Below are positions 36,032-48,000 of a DNA stretch of 64,000 nucleotides, piece by piece; position 1 is the stretch's first letter, and each line of letters begins with the position of its first letter. The position numbers and the translations under genes were made by a program. Under the pieces are notes generated by a model. That model was not told the DNA's origin. It was given only the letters and a program-made list of their open reading frames with translations, and searched no databases. This DNA is from Phoronis australis (lineage: Eukaryota; Phoronida; Phoronidae): contig NMRA01000030.1 in NCBI GenBank assembly GCA_002633005.1, positions 972,304 to 1,036,303 of the forward strand, given 5' to 3'.

Positions 36032-39000
36032 ATATATACATATACATATACATATGTATTTATGTGTATGTGTGTGTATGTGTGTGTAAATATCATATTT
36101 TTAAACTCAGCACGGTTTTGTTCGTTTGCCGGTTAAAACATATGCCACGCAATGTTAACAATCATATCTTAATCCATTCCACCAGCTGTTACATTTGACG
36201 TCAACTGATGAAGTGTGTTCCATTTAGGAACATCCATGTTTACCTTTTCAGTGTTCTGAAATTTGAGTGGATTGGGTTAAATGTTATTACCACAACCAGT
36301 CAATAATCTATGGAAATATGTTTAGATTGACATCGCAAGAATTCATTTTAAGTTCAGTTTTAGAGCGAAAGTACGGTTCCATTCAGAAAAGTTTTGGTTA
36401 CTTTTTGGAATTCCATATCTATGCACAACTGATGCTCCTATCTTCCAATGTGTTCAGGAAGGCTACCGTTATTTTCCATGCCCTATGTTCCTCTGTTGAT
36501 GTTTTCCCGTCTTATTATGGTACTCCTTGGAGTTGAATTCACAACAGTGAAATTGTGGCACTTCGTTGCAGTCAAACATTGGGCTGTTCAAGCAATAGTC
36601 GTTACCAATTTGAATTGAAATGTATAAAGATGCTTATATACGTATTTTGCCACACAATGTTAACATTCATATTTTAATCGATTCAGCCAGCTGTTACATT
36701 TGACGTCAACTGATGAAGTGTGTTCAATTTAGGGACATCCATGTTGACCTTTTCAGTATTCTGAAATTTGCGTGGATTTTATTAAATGTAATTACCACAA
36801 CCAGTCAATAACTTTTGTAAATACGTTGACATTGGCTTAGCTAGAATTAAGTTTTGGAACGAAACAAGGTTTTTTTCAGAAACATTTTGATTACTTTTTT
36901 GAAGTCCATATCTGTAAAAATGCTACAGCTGATTCTGTGCTGTCTCAGTGTTCTCAGGAAGGTTACCGTTATTTCCATGCCCTATACTCCTCTGTGTTTA
37001 TTTTTTCCCGTTCTGATTTTCTCCCGGCTCAAAATTCCTGAACCTGATGTTCGAACTTTCCGATTCTTGCCCGGCCCGGTGCATGCTGCTTTTATTATAA
37101 TTTGTGTGCCATCCCAAATTTTCTTTGTGCCAGATAGTCAGTACTCAAAAAGTTATTTGTTAGCCATATGTTAAATATCTTAGCCAAACTTTCACACTCG
37201 CCATTTAAGAAGTATTCTGGTCATGTTTTTAAAGGTTTTATTAGATAAAATCATTTAATACCAAGAAGCAATTGATGTACTTCAAACAATCCAGAATAGT
37301 TATTACTCGAGATTTGGAAACAAACTTCATTGAGGCTGCCTTCTCAATCTCATGCAAACTAGTCATGAATCCTTTGCCTTTTCGTAAGTCCAAAATCTTA
37401 CTAAGGTAGAACAAGATGGAATATGAGGATGTTGTTTTTAAATGGTCAAACCCTTGACAAATGTTATTTTTTGTCTACTTTAAAATCACAGACGTAATTT
37501 TTCTTGAAAAATTTGGGTTTACTTTAAGTGTGTTAAATTAAAGATGCTCTCAAGTTACCAGATGACATCAGTTTTGCAATTCAACCACATATGACGATGC
37601 ATAAGCTCCTTTCGATAAGGCGTAGCTCCACCAAACAAGGTCTCATGCATTTATGTATCTTAAAGACTTCGCTTCTGGATTTAGCATTTTAGTTCTTGTG
37701 CAAGACTCTCCGGTATGTCAACTGTTCACGAACGTTAAAGAAGAAAGAGGGGCTTTCGGAGGTTTTGATTTGTCTCTGTTTTAGAAAAAGACTCGCTGAG
37801 TGACGAACATCAATTGGGTACCTGGACAAAGTGGTCTGATTGGTCAAAATGTGAGAAAGACGACCTCTATCGAATTAAGAAGAGAGACTGCAGAGACTTG
37901 AGGACCGGAAAGCTGGCAGATGACTGCGTAGGACAAAATATGACAATTCAACTCTGCAACTCCACCAGAAACGATGGTGAGCAGAATCTTCTCAATTTGC
38001 GAGAGCTTCACGAAAACATTGTGTGTGTTCTTTATCTCACTTTTTAAATTCTGCACGGTTTTGTTTTTTTTTTGCAGATGAAAACATATGCCATACAATG
38101 TTAACAATCATATCTTAATCCATTCCACCTGCCGTTACATCTGACGTCAACTGATGAAGTGTGTTCCATTTAGGAACATCCATGTTGACCTTTTCAGTAT
38201 TCTGAAATTTGCGTGGATTTTATTAAATGTTATTACTACAACCAGTCAATAACTTTTGGAAATACGTTTACATTAACATCGCAACAATTCATTTTAAGCT
38301 CAGTTTTAGAGTGAAAGTAAAGTTCCATTCAGAAATGTTTTGGTTACTATTTGGAATTCCTTATCTATGAGTATATTCTCATCCACAGTGCCACAACTGA
38401 TGCTCCTCTCTCCTAGTGTTGTCAGGAAGTCTACCGTTACTCTCGATGAACACTATTTTTCAGATAACATAATACGGAGTTTTTAATGTTATACCTCAAG
38501 TTTGAGTGTGAAATTCATTAATTGGTATGTTAGAGATGTGCAATGTAGTGGTAAGCTGCGGTTTGAGTGCAACAGAAGAGCACATAGTATCCGAGTGAAG
38601 CTCGACTTCACGTTACATTATGGTGAACGTTGAAGTTTATTGGTCACTATTAGGCGGATTGTTCTAAAACCCCTTGACCCCCACACCCCACGATAACCTC
38701 GAACCACGACCTCTTCGATATACGTTCCCCGACACCCTCGACCCAAGGCTCACAACCTCCTCAACTCGGTCTACACTAATGAGCTCGACTGAATCTGAAC
38801 ATAGAATGAACGCTGGCTTGCAGGTCCAACGAGTCAGGCCGTGAGCTCGGCTGGCTCTTCCCTGTTTTTTGGAATTAAGAGAGTCGCATCGGCAAGTTTG
38901 AAAGACAAAAACAGAAAAAAACAACGCCGCCATATCAAATCAAGAACCTAACAACGTTACAAATGTCATTCCCGGCAAAGTGTAATCGTCTCGTCTCCTC

Positions 39001-42000
39001 TTCAGTGGATGTCAGGTTCAATCTTTTTTGGAAGAGTGCGAGGAACCGACGAATATGTAATTCATTCAGTAACAACAGTTTGAACAAACAAACCATTATC
39101 TAAAAAGTATCTCAATAACGTTACATGGAGTATATTGTAAACGAGTATACAACAGAAAGCAACAAAAATGTTTAATTATGTTCACTCACGTTAGCGAACT
39201 CTTTCCCTAAAATTAGTAGCACAGCGCCATTGGTAGCCGCTCGTGGAACTATTTCCGTGAAAACAATAGCACGCTCACGATTAGCTATTTCATATCATTT
39301 TCTGACGCAACGTTCTGTTTTAAACCACCAGACGTGAGCCAGAGCAGATTCGCGTGTGAGTAAGTATTATGGGAAAGTCATTCAGCGATGTAATATGATT
39401 ATGAAATCTGTAAAAAATGCAACCATAAATCCATTGCCACAGGTCGTTTTTGAGGGGGTTGTGGTTCATGGGGGTTGTGGGTCGAGGGGGTCGTGGTCTA
39501 GGGGGTCATGGGTTGTGGGGGTCGAAGGGGTCACTGGGGTTTTAGAGCAATCCCTATTTGGCTACACGTAGCAATTCAACAATTCAACGTGCTCACATTG
39601 AGCGTTGCATAAACCGGTTTTCAAAACATTATTTATGAGAAATCTATAAAAGGGGCGCCTGCCTAACAGACTGGAGCATTAACAGGTGCTGTCCTGTCCC
39701 CAGTGCAAACGTATCTAATCTTGATTTTACGGAGAGGCTAAGGCGACAGCGTTGGTGTTGTTGACAGTTCCGATGCCGATATATCGTTGTCTTCTTCATT
39801 ATATTGATAAATAGTCATTGTCGTTGTCTTCTGTGCCTTCGTCCTCACAATACCTTCTTCAGTAGATTTTGTTCAGTCTTAGTGCTTTCACTTGTAGGCC
39901 TATTTAATGAAATAAAATTGGTCAAAGCATGATGCTTTGTCGCGAAGTTTGTTTTTTTCCAACGCAGGATGTGCTTGTCTCAGGTTAGTGACAACTAAAA
40001 CTGATTAAAAAGTGACTTAACTGTGACTAAATAACTATCTCTGACTAGAATGTGACTTGAATGTCGGAAAATATGTGACAGACACAGCTCCATAATATAT
40101 GTGTGAGTCTAAAATGTGTTTGTATTGATAAATTTTACTACTATGTTACTAACATATAGGTGTGACTAAATTGTTACTGATATATCTTCAACTGCTATTA
40201 AAGCCATGAGGTATAACTAAATTGAGTAAAGAAGACTTGGTTTATAGAGCAACTTAGTGAAACTAAAAAGTACTAAAAAGACAACAGGGTTACAAGTGAT
40301 GGTTCTCTACTCAACAGGGTTAAGCATGTTTAACAAGGAGTAATTAACTGGGGTAAAGAGTTAAAAATATAATAATTTTCAGAATAATTAAGTAAAAGTG
40401 CTATTCAAAAAGGATATTTTGATAACTGGCGAACATGTCTAAAAAAATTAGACAAGGAAAATCGCCGACGGACATCATCTTCAGTCGCGGGCGAACACCG
40501 ACGGCAATTTTAGCAGCCAGAAACCCACACATTATTGGCGATGGTAGTAACAAGCAAACTATCAAGTGACAGGTAAATTCTTGAAATTTGCACACAATTG
40601 GAAAGAAAATAAATTTTTAATTTTCTGCCGGCGTCAACGGCACCTTTGGTAGGTGACAATGAAGGGAAGCCTATTTCGTAGAACACCAATGAAGTGCTGG
40701 CGAAGTAACTCATTGATACGCAGCATTTTACTTTAAAAGTGTAATGAAGAATTTTAATCCAGCCAAATGAATTGGTGTAAGCGACTAGCAGAGCCTGGTC
40801 GCAGGGCTGAGCAGAGCATGGCTCTACGCGCGATGAATAGTTATACCTCCGCGGACCTTGAATGCCTGAGATTCGAAGGGATTACAAAAATACTGTGCAC
40901 TGTTCCGCCAATAGAATAGTTTCCTCATGGCGATATTCAAAAGCTATGGTGAGCACCACTCTTCGTTCAACGCCTCCTGTTTAATCAGTTTATATGGATC
41001 TCGTTTGATTCTTTCTGGCTTGTTAGTCTAATTTTAAGTTGCTTTCAACACTCACTCGTTTTTATCCAATATGGCGTCTGCCTGTGCTTGTGGCACCGAT
41101 TTGTGACTCAAATGGCTTCTGAGGATATACTGTCTTTTAGTCGTGACCAGCGTTTACATCATGACTGACCCAATCCTAGATCTTCGACTACCCAGTGGTC
41201 TGAAACTATGCTCGTGGAATGTTAGAAGTATTTATAATAAATTACCTGAAGTAGCTGTTAATATAAACAAATGGTCCCTGGATGTTATCCGTCTCCAAGA
41301 GACATGGCTATCTTGCGACATTGCAAACGAAGAAATTGGAATTTAAGGATACAATGTGCAACGCCTAGACAGACAAAATGGTACTCGTGACGGTGGCTTG
41401 TGCACGAATGTCAGAAGCAGCCTTGTCTACATTAGGAGACACGATCTGGAGTTAAACGATTTGGAACTGAGTTTTTAAGATGCCAGTCCTTTAATTGTTC
41501 TTAATTTCTACAAACCCCTTGCTCAGACAAACCGGCTTGAAAGATTTGGGTCTGTAGTTAACAGGTGTGCCTATGAGGTGGTTATCGTTTGTGATTTTAA
41601 TGTTGATTGTAACGATGAAATTTCAATATCCCTCAAAGTTGTGACTCAAGGTTTGAATCTCCATCAAGTGATAATGGAACCTACACGTGTGTCAGTTTCT
41701 GCCTCATCTCATTTCATTTCTCTCGTTTATTGCGTCCCTGCGGATGGGCATGAGCTGTTTTACAACATCTCTTGTGGCGCTTTTTTATTGCCCATCTGAT
41801 CAGAGATTATCATTTTTTATTTTTGTTATCTGTATTCACTATATTTACTTGTAATTCTATTCGTCACAATAAATGACCTTATATCGCCTACCTCGGTCTT
41901 CTTTTCGTCTCTGGTAACGAGCTTGCGACGCACGTATCATTTATCCATTATTCGGGACATATGTCGATCATAAATGGTATTTCACTCGTTAAATATATTT

Positions 42001-44956
42001 ATGTGAGCATGTGGACCCGTCTTACTCCTTTCCCCCTCATTTTTTGTGTAGGACTACACGTCGTTTTCCCAGCCTTCGTATTGGTCTGTTGTTATCTCGT
42101 GCCTTGAGTTTGGTCAGCTCTTGGCTCTCATAGGCTGATGATTGTCACGTGTCCTTAGGCGTTTTCTTTGCTATTGCAATCTCGTTTTCAGTTCACCTTT
42201 GTTCCGGCCACATTGTCGTACGTTCCAAAACTTATTAATTTTTTCCCACCCTCTACCACCCCGTTTTCGTTCTTTCGTATTTCCATGTGGCCTGCGCTTT
42301 TTTATTGCCCATCGTACCAGAGATTATCGTTTTTTATTTTTATTATCTGTATTCACTATATTTACTTGTAATTCTATTCGTCATAATAAATGACCTTATA
42401 TCGCCTACCTCGGTCTCCTTTTCATCTCTGGTAACGAGCTTGCGACGCACGTATCCATTATTCGGGACATATGTCGATCATACATGTTTTTGCTCCGGAG
42501 TTTGTGAGATCAGTAAAAGTGGTGAAAATGGGTTAAGCGAAGTATGCATAGTCCGGAAAGGCATTTTGGCACCAAATTTCATCATGAGTGTGTGACCTAT
42601 AGGTCGCTTAAAAACTTTGATGACCAGGCCTTCAAATCGGATCTTGCTTTTGCTCCCTGGTCGATCATCGAAGCCTACGATGACGTTGATGATGCTATTG
42701 ATGCATGGTACAAGGTATTTAACAGTATCTTAGATGACCATGCTCCATGGAAAACTAGGCGTGTGAAGAGATTACGTCAACCAGAATGGTTCAGTCATGA
42801 CATTTTTGAAGCTATAAAGCTCAGGGACAGTTTACGTAAGTGCGGCAATTATGAGGGCTACAAATCAGAGCGAAATCGTGTTGTAACAATAATTAGAAAG
42901 GCAAAGAGTGACTATTACTCTTCACTGATCAGTAGCAATCTCAAAAATCCCAAAATGTTATGGAAAGTCATCAGACAAGTTGCTCCTAAAGAAAAATCCT
43001 CATCACTTGCCATGCTAAGGATTGATGAGAACTGTGTTCATGACAAAATTCAGATTGCCAATAATTTTAACAAATTTTTTACTGACATAGCTAGCAAACT
43101 TACTCGTGATCTTAAAGATACAAATTCCACTTATAACGATTTGATTGACTTTGTTAGTTTCAGAATGGAAAGTGGCATAGGTTATGCTATTCTTCTGGTA
43201 AATATGGAAATTGTTAACAAGTTTTTAAACGGTCTAAATATAAATAAAGCCACTGGTATGGATGGTGTAAGTTCCAAATTATTGAAACTAGCTCATGATG
43301 AGCTGACACCATCCATGATTACCTATCTTTTAAACCATAGCATTAAAACTTCCAAGTTTGTGGAAACTTCCAAAAGTATCTCCTTTAAACAAAGGCGGTG
43401 CTACTGACAATGTAAACAATTACAAACCAATTTCAATTTTGCCGGTCTTATCTAAGTTGTTGAAGAAACATGTTCACAATACCCTTTATTCATTTTTGAC
43501 TGAGCATGACTTAATAGTTGCTTCTCAATCCGGTTTCTTAAGTGACCACTCCTGTGAAACTGCCCTCTTTAATATTGTTAACGGCTGGGCTCAGGGTGTG
43601 GATAATGGTCACAACGTTGGTGTAATATTTTTGAATTTTCAAAAAGCTTTTGATCTTGTTGATCACAGTATACTTGTAAGCAAACTGTTAATGTACAAGG
43701 TAGGCAAGGTTTCGCTAGACTGGCTTCAATTATATCTCTCAGAGAGGTGCCAGGTTGTATCCCTTGGTGGACATCTGTCTGAGTCCCGAGTTATCACACA
43801 CGGTGTTCCCTAGGGATCCATCCTGGGACCTTTGCTGTTTTTACTTTTTATAAATGATCTCTCTTTACTCTTCGAAGACACGGTTGACATGTACGCAGAT
43901 GATACTACTTTGTCTGTTGTGGCAAACTTGCTGATCGCTGTAAAGATCAGACTCCAGTCTGATTTGGATAAATTTGCTACCTGGTGTGTTGATAACAAAA
44001 TGGTAATTAATGCTAAAAAAACAAAATGTTCGAGTATTGCCTAGAAGCAACGGCATAGTAGAAGTAACCTTGAACTTAATCTTCCTATTTCCGATTTACG
44101 GCTCAAACAGGTTGACAATGAAAAGTTATTGGGTATTACTGCAGACAAGACCCTCACCTGGTCTAGCCATATTAGTGGGACTGTGTCCAAAATTAGACAG
44201 CGTCTTGGTCTTCTCCGGCGTATATCACCATTTCTTCCCACAGAAGGGTGTCTGCAATATTTCAGCGCTTGTATATTCCCTCTGTTCGTTTATTGTAGTA
44301 CGGTGTGGTCAGGATGCAATGCAAAGTTGGTTTCCTCTTTATTGAAGGCTCAGAAGCAGGCGGCCAGACTTGTTCTAGGTGTACCTTTTGACACACTATC
44401 AACTCATATGTTTAATAGACTGGGGTGGCTCCCTATTGACAAATATTTTATATATATATAGGTGTTTGTGTATGATGCATAAGTGTTTTCAAAGTAATGT
44501 ACCAACTTATTTATCTCGTAACCTCGTACTTGTCGAAATAGCCACCACACCAGGACAAGATTTTCTACCTCAAACAATTTGGTTTTGCCTAAACAGAATT
44601 TCGTTTTATTCTAAGTCCTTCTTTATTCAGACAATTCAACAGTGGAACAATTTGCCAAATAGTCTAAAGGAGGCTGACCTTATGATAATTTCAGACACTA
44701 ACTTATTAGTTACCTAAGGTCGTCATAGCTGATCCTCCTTTTTGTCACTCCCATGAAGTATATACCATAAAAAGTTTTTATTTATTTATTTATTTTCAAT
44801 TCAGCCTTTAAATCCAATTTGTAAATACTGTATAATTTAATGTAACTTAATTTAATCTGTTTATCTATCTTAATTTATTTAACTGAACTTTTGCAGCAGA
44901 GGATCATGCTGGACATTAGTTTTATATCTATTGTATTTTATCTTCTATAAATAAGG

Positions 44957-45007
<51 letters not shown>

Positions 45008-48000
45008 GTGTTTTAAATCCTTTATTCGCGTAACTTCTAATTTCAGAGACATTAATTGAAAATTTTTGTAACATTTGTCTAATAAATAGAATTTAAAGTC
45101 AGTTTAGCAAGTGATGTTTTTTGCGGCGAAAATGACGCATGACACTCTCAAGGAAACGTCATTTGACAGCAAAAATTAAGCGCAATGTTTTGAGAAAATT
45201 TTTAGTGAAAATCACCGGCAGACAGGTCGACTTTCGTCTGGTGCAATTTGTACGCAACACGGTTCTCATGAAAACTTTGAGCTCTACCTTTGGCCGAAAT
45301 CGGAGACTATCTGGTTTTTTACATTCCGTTCTCGTTGTGGCTTACCGTTTTTGAGTTATTTGAAATTTTCAGAAGTTTGCTGTTTCGTTGATTGTTCCTT
45401 GTGTCACATCTCCGTCATCTCTTCCCAGACCAGAAGTTAGTTTTGGTTGTGTTTTGATATCAGCAACGTCAACAATAGCGGCTTCGTAGCGTGGGTGGCG
45501 CAGCACTTAAAAAAGTGGGGCTACAGCCCCCAGCCCCGGCTGTGGTGCACCGGCCATTGACCATGCGCGGCGGAGCACTGAAAAAAGTGAGGCTATAGCC
45601 CCCAAACCCTATGGTGCGCCGCCCATGCGTAGTTGTGAGTGAGTTACTATTGACATGTGTAGGTAACGCTGTTGACGTCTTCGTTGGTGTAGTTGTCGAT
45701 GTTGCTGGAGGTAATGTCGGAGTTGTTGACGCTGTCGGCGGCGATGTTGTGATATCCGAGATTCATGTATCTATCTATGTATCGCAGCCTTTGTCGTCAC
45801 TTTTACTCAATTTCATTCGTTTTCCTAGGTGTCGCTGCGTTTGAGCACTTTCATTTAAATTCTTGTACATATAATAAAAACAGTTCGTGACCTGTGCTGA
45901 ACAATCTTTTCAATTTGACTGATTTTGACTGATGTCTGTGGAAATTTCCCAGCGTGTTGAAACATCTGAAAGAATAAGCTTAATATTCAGTTTTCAGTGC
46001 CTGGACACCATGGTCTGAGTGGACAAACTGTAGTAAAAATTGCGGTACCGAATACAAAGTCAGAGTTAGACAATGCAGAGATGTGAAATTCGGAAATGTG
46101 TCAACCGACTGTACAGGAACAAGACTAGGAATAAGACACTGCAGCATACCGCCCTGTGAAACTTGTATGTTACATAGCATTGATTTCCTTCGATTCACCA
46201 CTTTCATATTGATCGTCAGATAGTGTGACGAAAACCGCGACGGCAGTTTCCTCAATTCATTTCAGATAACCAAAATACACAGTCATATAATGGCACGAAA
46301 CATCAGAGTATATGAAAGTTTTCAAAATTGTCTGTCTTGTCTAGATTAAATGGGTCTTTGTACTGTCATAACAACATCTTCGTGAACGTTAGGTCAGCGA
46401 AGTTTAATGAAATTGTAAATCCGACATCATATTTAAAATCAAGCCTACTTACATTTCGGCCCTCATTTCTCCAGTCATCTTTAAAGTCCTTCTTGCAAAC
46501 TGCCCATGTGGTTCCAGTATCCGAAAATACTTACTACATAAATTTTTATTTTCGACACCCTTTCTTTATATTCTTTTCACCTTTCTTGCCAAGAGCGATT
46601 TTTTAACAGTATTTGACCCTTCTCTCTGAGCGTATGATTACCGGTTGTCATCGGTTATTTCCGTACCCACATTTCCGGCTCATCAGTTCAGGAACTTGTC
46701 CTGAACGCCGCCATTTTTTCCTTGTAACTGAATGTGCTATGGCTTGCTCGAAAAGTCTTCATTATTTTGTTTTATTAGTAATATATCGTGATTCGTTTGC
46801 ATATGTAGTGTATTTATAGTTTGTAGTTAGTGGTCGTTGATTTTTTTGGAATGTTACGCGTACTTAGTATGTTAAAATAGCATTGGTGTTTAGTTCCTTA
46901 CGTAGGCCGGTCGAACCTAGGAACCAATATGGGTCGAACCAATTTTTTTTCGGTTTTATTTTTTTCCTCGTTTTGAAAAAGTACTTTGCTATCATCGGAA
47001 AGGTAGTACATTCTACTCAGTAAAAATCGAAAAAGTATCAAAATCGGGGCAAGCACTGTAAAGTTATTGCAAGTTTTGTGGCGAAATTTGGGTCACTTTG
47101 TTTGGATCGCGTCGGCCATTTTGGAGGACAGCGGGATGAGTTACGAGTTTAAAACTTTGTGTAAATTGTTTTCGCCAACAAATTACGGTGAAATTTAGTT
47201 AGACATATCTTTACTTACTATTCTGCACGATTTAGCAGTGTTCACCAAATTTCAGCCTCGCAGTTGTTACTCACTAAGTGATAAATGTGCTCACAAATCC
47301 CGTTGGACTTCGTCTCATTTCTGGCGGCACTTACAATGTCGACTCTTGCTGAACTGAACGGCATGTTCAATCGGCTACTTTGTAATTTGTGAAGATTTAA
47401 TGTTGATACATTTTGACAAACGTTGCTACAAAAAAGAAACTTTGTTCAATTTTCGTGTTTTTGTGTTTGTGGCCAGCGACCAGTTAGGCCTTAGGGTAGT
47501 CTTGGCGCAAAGCTATATAGGCCTACTAACAAGCTGTATTTTGACTAACTAAGGTCTGCCGCGGCAGTGTGACACAGGACTAACCAGCCCGTAATTTCAT
47601 GCTGAAACTGCCCTTGAATATATGCAGCATTTATCATTTGACCATTTCACTTCGACAAAACAGCTTGCAACCGCATGCATTTACCGTTCGCCAGTGTCTG
47701 GTCTCGATCCGCACCGGGTCCGATAGGCTGCGGTCCCGAGTCTGGCAAAAATAATTTCTGTCAAAATTTATTCGCCACATTTCTTCAGCAAATTCCATAA
47801 AATTTTCCGTAGTTTGATTTTATCAAAATTAAGGCGCGCTGTCGATTTTTTTGTCCCCGTTTGCTGGCTGGTAACAGTACAGGCACTGCTCCAGTCGCAC
47901 TGACGGCGTTTTCTCGGTCTGGGTTCCTGAATGAATTGTACTTCCGGGTTCGCGGCAAGTTCAAAATGGCGGTGTTTCTTCGGGTGCGAATCGTGAGTGG

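Larger units (their letters stand above)
16382..38450 (+). repeat. Tandem array of ~3.5-kb exon-containing units
   Basis: Successive T exons start at 16382, 20123, 23604, 27111, 30625, 34103 and 37785, giving spacings of 3741, 3481, 3507, 3514, 3478 and 3682 bp. Introns are duplicated as well as exons: the same flanking phrases recur in each unit. Full units run T - Tb - M. The last T (37785) is followed by a truncated unit that jumps to intron sequence normally found downstream of M. This is segmental duplication within one gene. Confidence 0.95.
41143..45007 (+). mobile_element. Decayed non-LTR retrotransposon (LINE), endonuclease plus reverse transcriptase
   Basis: Frame pieces in order: an AP-endonuclease-like region (LCSWNVRSIYNKL, LQETW, VIVCDFNVD, 41143-41770), a linker (HHECVTYRSLKNFD onward, 42585-43380), reverse transcriptase (SQSGFLSDHSCETALF, NFQKAFDLVDHSILV, GSILGPLLFLLFINDL, MYADDTTLS, 43400-44040), and a C-terminal region (AQKQAARLVLGVPFD, 44120-44720). 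It ends in a TTA-repeat tail. Stops and frameshifts throughout show that it is dead. Family features place it in the Jockey/CR1-type group; the exact clade is not resolved. It lies in sense orientation in the intron between T7 and T8. Confidence 0.88.
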
